The notes beneath the pieces are model-generated. The model made no database searches. It had not been told where the DNA came from and saw nothing but the letters and a program-made list of their open reading frames with translations. From assembly GCA_900318445.1 (NCBI GenBank), contig ONKO01000003.1, positions 62,001 to 126,000 of the forward strand: DNA of 64,000 nucleotides. The letters are read 5' to 3'. This document shows, piece after piece, positions 60,549-64,000 of the stretch (position 1 is the stretch's first letter; each line of letters starts with the position of its first letter). The position numbers and the translations under genes are program-made. The DNA is from an uncultured Bacteroidales bacterium (GTDB lineage: Bacteria > Bacteroidota > Bacteroidia > Bacteroidales > UBA932).

Positions 60549-62603
60549 TTACAGGTTCAGCACTTTAAAGCAGCGTTCCGTATTGTTGAAGTTACCGGCG
60601 ACGTGCTCGAAACGCACCTGAACCTCTCCATCAATGCGTTCAGCCACAATGCGGTACTCGCCATACTCGCCACTCTTGTAGCCAAAGCCGTCACCGGCGT
60701 CCTCGTAGAGCGTTCCGTACGCTTTGCCATCTTCATTGAGGTTCACCAGTAGGGTCAGTTCGTCAGTGTTGTACTCCACCGTGTTCTGGAACACCTTGCC
60801 CACCGGCACAATGGCACCGTCACGGACATAAAGCCGGGCCTGGTAGCCATCGTCCGTATCCTCGAAAGACACGCTCTGCCAGTCACCCTGAGGAAGGGCT
60901 GCGGTGGTCTCGGCATAGCGGGGCACAACGAGGAGGTCTCCGCCCAGCAGATACGCGTCCTGCTCGGCACGCAGGGAGAGGTCGCGGGTATCGGCCCAGA
61001 AAACGGGACGCATGACCGGGAGACCACTGACGGACGCCTCGCGGAAGAGCGTATATATATAAGGTAAGAGCCGATACCGACGGTTGATAGCCGTGCGGCA
61101 TACGGCCTCGGTCTCAGGGCCCATCGCCCAGGGCTCCTGGTCAACCGTTCCATCACAGGAATGGTTGCGCAGGAACGGGAAGTAGACACCCATGGCCGTC
61201 CACTGCGCAAGCAGCTTGGGATTGCAGTCATCAAGGAAACCGCCCACGTCAGGGCCGTTGAAAGCCTGTCCGGAGAGGCCCATGTTAAGGGTCATGGCCA
61301 CGGCGCCCTTCATCTGCTCCACCGAAGAGACATTGTCTCCGGTCCAGGTGGCCGCATAGCGCTGACCACCCAGGAAGTTGGAACGGGACAGGACAAACGG
61401 TCTCTTGTCCGGATTCGCAGCCAGAATTCCGGCACGGGAAGCACGGACCATGTCGTAGCCAAAGACATTGTGGTAGCGTACATGGTTACCGGCGGTGCGG
61501 CCGTCACCACCCCGGTGGATATTGTCGTCGGGCATGGTCATTTCTTCGCCACCGCCAAAAACGGCCGGCTCATTGACATCGTTCCAGATGCCGTCTACGC
61601 CCTGAGCCATGAAGTCCTTGTACAGACCGGCCCACCACTCGCGAACTTCAGGCATGGAGAAGTCCGGCCAGTGCGTGAGACCCGGCCACATACCGCCTTC
61701 GAACGGCTTCCCATCGGCATCGTGCACGAAATAGTCATTCGCGAGGCCCTCTTTGTCCACCCAGTAGGTGGAATCCACCTTTGCGCCCGGATCAATCATA
61801 TAGACCGACTTGAAGTTCCTGGCATGGAGATAGTCGTTCAGGCCCTTCGGGTCCGGGAAACGATTCGGGTCGAAGGTGAAGATCCTGTAACCGTCCATGT
61901 AGTGGATATCCATCCAGATGACATCACAGGGGATATTCCGGTTCCGGAATTCATCGGCCACCTCCTTTACGCGGGTGTCGGGATAGTAGGAGAAACGGCA
62001 CTGCTGATAGCCGAGAGCCCACAGGGGCGGCATCTCCATGGTGCCGGAAAGGCGTCCGAGGGTTTTCAGGACCTCAGCGGGGCTGTCCTTCTCGATCACA
62101 ACCACGCGGAAGGCCGGGCCGTCGCTGGTGTAGGTAATGACGGAATCGCACTGGAGCTCCGAACGCCAGGTATTGTCGAAGATGATACCGAAGGACGACC
62201 CATCCTCCCGAAGGCCCAGCACCCAGGGATGGGTCTGGTACAGTTCCTTGCCGTCATGGGCTGCATAGGCTCCGTTATCGCGGTTCCAGAAAATATTCTT
62301 GTCTCCGTTGCGTCTGAGCGGTCCCCATACTTCTCCGGTACCGTAGAGGTCGGCATCGGCCACATTGATCCGCACGACAGATTTTCCGTTCTCGTTACTG
62401 AACTGCGGAACGAGTTCCCACTTCGATGGGACGCGGCCGTGACGAGCCAGATCCTCAAGGAAAATCGGGGACGGAAGGTGCTGGGAGGCGTCGAAGCCCT
62501 CCGGAACAAAGACGGCCACACCATCGGCGGCCATATAGTTCCGGGACGTACATGAACCCAGCACGAAAGCAGCGATGGCAAGCAGGACAAAGTGTTTTTT
62601 CAT
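60549..62603 (-). CDS. Glycoside hydrolase family 31 (alpha-glucosidase/xylosidase-like) lipoprotein
   Basis: 684 residues with lipobox LGSC. N-terminal beta domain (about 60-190), GH31 barrel with PPLWALGYQQCRFSYYPDTR, IPCDVIWMDIHYMDGYRIFT, nucleophile Asp in GIWNDVNEPAVF and acid/base Asp in TWTGDNVSS, then DUF5110-like C-terminus (YTLFREASVSGLPVMRPVFW). Acts on alpha-linked glucans or xylo-sugars in the periplasm or at the surface. No SusC/SusD pair is next to it. Confidence 0.94.
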   Translation of the reverse strand: MKKHFVLLAIAAFVLGSCTSRNYMAADGVAVFVPEGFDASQHLPSPIFLEDLARHGRVPSKWELVPQFSNENGKSVVRINVADADLYGTGEVWGPLRRNGDKNIFWNRDNGAYAAHDGKELYQTHPWVLGLREDGSSFGIIFDNTWRSELQCDSVITYTSDGPAFRVVVIEKDSPAEVLKTLGRLSGTMEMPPLWALGYQQCRFSYYPDTRVKEVADEFRNRNIPCDVIWMDIHYMDGYRIFTFDPNRFPDPKGLNDYLHARNFKSVYMIDPGAKVDSTYWVDKEGLANDYFVHDADGKPFEGGMWPGLTHWPDFSMPEVREWWAGLYKDFMAQGVDGIWNDVNEPAVFGGGEEMTMPDDNIHRGGDGRTAGNHVRYHNVFGYDMVRASRAGILAANPDKRPFVLSRSNFLGGQRYAATWTGDNVSSVEQMKGAVAMTLNMGLSGQAFNGPDVGGFLDDCNPKLLAQWTAMGVYFPFLRNHSCDGTVDQEPWAMGPETEAVCRTAINRRYRLLPYIYTLFREASVSGLPVMRPVFWADTRDLSLRAEQDAYLLGGDLLVVPRYAETTAALPQGDWQSVSFEDTDDGYQARLYVRDGAIVPVGKVFQNTVEYNTDELTLLVNLNEDGKAYGTLYEDAGDGFGYKSGEYGEYRIVAERIDGEVQVRFEHVAGNFNNTERCFKVLNL

Positions 62604-62632
62604 GAAAAGTTGAATAATGGGTTAAATGCGCA

Positions 62633-62640
62633 CAAAGATA
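62633..62640 (-). promoter_or_regulatory. -7 box (TATCTTTG) of the GH31 gene
   Basis: Minus-strand TAnnTTTG match 30 bases upstream of ATG 62603. Confidence 0.6.
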
Positions 62641-62693
62641 GCTATGTTTGGACAAACTACGCCAAAATAATGGAAAAAATTGCATCACGCTCC

Positions 62694-62735
62694 TGGCCGA
62701 TGGCGCAGGTTCCAGACCCGACGGCGCAGGTTCCT
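62694..62735. repeat. Family C repeat, two units
   Basis: GATGGCGCAGGTTCC and GACGGCGCAGGTTCC, 23-24 bp apart, matching the copies at 20.5 and 21.3 kb. Confidence 0.7.
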
Positions 62736-62746
62736 ACCCCAGGAAG

Positions 62747-62840
62747 CACGTATAACGCACTTTCCCCACAAAAACGCGTTATACGTCCCATCGGCCCAGG
62801 ACGAATAACGCGAAAAAGGGCCAAAAGTGCGTTATACGTG
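62747..62840. repeat. Nested inverted repeat built on GTATAACGC
   Basis: Outer arms CACGTATAACGCACTTT (62747-62763) and exact complement (62824-62840); inside, GCGTTATACGT and a degenerate ACGAATAACGCG. Four copies of the half-site in all, no gene. Confidence 0.85.
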
Positions 62841-62853
62841 CCGCGAATGAGCT

Positions 62854-64000
62854 CTATTCCCCGGAGACCTCCATAAAGACCTGCCCCTTCAGGTGGTCGA
62901 TGCTTGCCTTAGCAAATTCATAACCCCGGGAGCCGGGCCGGGCTACATCCAGGTATTTTTCGAACCACTGGATCGCCAGCCTGTAGTCTTTCTTCTGCTC
63001 ATAGCAGTAGGCGATGGTAGAGAGGGCCGAAATAAACTCGGGGTTGTAGCGATAGGCTTCCCTGTAATGCTCGATCGCCTTGTCCCAGGAATCCATCCTG
63101 CGGTAGTATCCAAGGCCATATTGCTGATGCAGGCGGGAGAGAATGGCCGGGTCTGGCTGCAACATCTCCAAGGCCTTGTCCAGCCAGGGCTTCACCTCCT
63201 TCTCAAAGGGCCGATATCCTTCCGCTTTCACGGCCGCAATCGCGTACGCCAGATTCACGTCGCTGGAATCCAGCTGCCAGGCCGCAGTGAGTTCTTCCTC
63301 GGCCCGGTACACCACATTGGTCTGCCAGTAGCTTTGTCCCAGATAAAAGTGGATGGGGTAAATGTCATTGCCCAGTTCCAGCTGCCGCTCAAACACTTTG
63401 ATGGCGCTCCCGTAATCCTTTTTACGGTATAAAGCCAGGCCCTTGAGCGGCTCCACCACCGTGTTATCCGGATCATCGGCCAAAAAAGCATCCGTGACGG
63501 CAACGGCATCATCGTAGTCTTCCTTCGCAATCAGGATATTGACCGCCTTGGTCACGGCCGATTCATTCATCGGCCTCAGGGCCAGTGACCGCCGGTAGTA
63601 CCAAAGGGCAGAATCGGCCTCCTCCATAAGGCGAAAAGCATCTCCCACATAACACATCACGGCAGGAATGGAATCCAAATGAAGCACATCCCGCCCGGCT
63701 TCAATACTTTGCGGATAGGCCTTTAACCGGAAGAAAGCTTGCATCAGCCGGATTCTGTACAGAATGTTGGAAGGCTGCCGGGAAGACAGCATGAAATAGG
63801 TCCCCGCCGCATCTTCGTAGGCGCCGCCCTGAAAATGGCAATCGGCCAGTTCTGAAAGCGCACCTTCGTCCATGACGCCGGGCTTTACAAGGTTAGACAG
63901 CATTTCCGTTGCCTCGTCAATGCGGAAAATGCTTTTCAGATAACGCGCCCGCGCAAGAATGGAATCACGAGGACTGGTCTGCGCAGCCATGGATACGCAG
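62854..64000 (-). CDS. TPR-repeat protein, exported, 5' end outside window
   Basis: At least 382 residues; the frame is open through the window edge. The first visible residues (CVSMAAQTSPRD) look like the end of a signal peptide, so the ATG at 63990 is probably internal. The remainder is a string of tetratricopeptide repeats (YVGDAFRLMEEADSALWYYR, FYLGQSYWQTNVVYRAEEEL, ALSTIAYCYEQKKDYRLAIQ). A periplasmic scaffold; function not predictable. Confidence 0.85.
   Translation of the reverse strand, partial: CVSMAAQTSPRDSILARARYLKSIFRIDEATEMLSNLVKPGVMDEGALSELADCHFQGGAYEDAAGTYFMLSSRQPSNILYRIRLMQAFFRLKAYPQSIEAGRDVLHLDSIPAVMCYVGDAFRLMEEADSALWYYRRSLALRPMNESAVTKAVNILIAKEDYDDAVAVTDAFLADDPDNTVVEPLKGLALYRKKDYGSAIKVFERQLELGNDIYPIHFYLGQSYWQTNVVYRAEEELTAAWQLDSSDVNLAYAIAAVKAEGYRPFEKEVKPWLDKALEMLQPDPAILSRLHQQYGLGYYRRMDSWDKAIEHYREAYRYNPEFISALSTIAYCYEQKKDYRLAIQWFEKYLDVARPGSRGYEFAKASIDHLKGQVFMEVSGE

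Overview
The window looks like chromosomal DNA of a GC-rich member of the order Bacteroidales (Bacteroidota), probably uncultured. The evidence is: many promoters of the Bacteroidota type (TAnnTTTG box instead of a sigma70 -10), an initiator tRNA without an encoded CCA, Na+-NQR as respiratory pump, lipoproteins with short lipoboxes, a FimB/Mfa2-like lipoprotein pair, and housekeeping proteins of Bacteroidales type. Family-level placement (for example near Cryptobacteroides or Alistipes) is only a guess.

Layout. 1-4.2 kb: a cut-off Y-family polymerase behind a lipoprotein fusing an FGE-like and a BNR/sialidase-like domain, then pgi and the RNase P RNA. 4.2-8.1 kb: recX, a patatin/beta-barrel protein and rlmN. 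8.1-13.8 kb: tdk, a coiled-coil protein, rsmI and a ComEA-like protein, then a REP-associated tyrosine transposase (RAYT) between arrays of a 51-bp palindromic repeat, then recA. 13.8-19.4 kb: sstT, a SulP transporter, hisS-asnA and initiator tRNA. 19.4-30.1 kb is the accessory part: several unrelated short-repeat families, a DUF4274-like gene, tRNA-Gly, a serine hydrolase, an orphan sugar-binding lipoprotein, YcxB-like genes, glnA, and a 2.6-kb islet at the 3' end of pcrA/uvrD bounded by 82-bp repeat arrays and a second copy of the pcrA tail. 30.1-38.6 kb: pcrA and the complete nqrABCDEF operon. 38.6-42.8 kb: fimbrial-type lipoproteins, a DUF47 protein and rfbDC (rfbD carries an in-frame repeat insertion). 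42.8-52.8 kb: one ten-gene operon for a CMP-activated nonulosonic acid of the legionaminic type, with a PLP decarboxylase and an ATP-grasp ligase where an N-acetyltransferase would be expected. 52.8-64 kb: waaA, uvrA, a cation efflux protein, two AraC-type regulators, a VanX-like dipeptidase, a GH31 glycosidase and a TPR protein running off the window.

How the parts work together: the NulO operon (LegB, LegC, LegG, LegI, LegF plus PtmE, PtmA and a Gfo/Idh oxidoreductase) together with rfbCD and waaA makes 42-54 kb a surface-glycan supply region. The nqr operon is the sodium-pumping NADH:quinone reductase. recA, recX, pcrA, uvrA and a Y-family polymerase are all DNA-repair genes but lie in separate transcription units.

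The main oddities are the RAYT/51-bp repeat system, the pcrA-tail islet, the modified NulO pathway, a palindromic repeat inside rfbD, and a strong excess of the heptamer GGCCGAT/ATCGGCC over the whole window.
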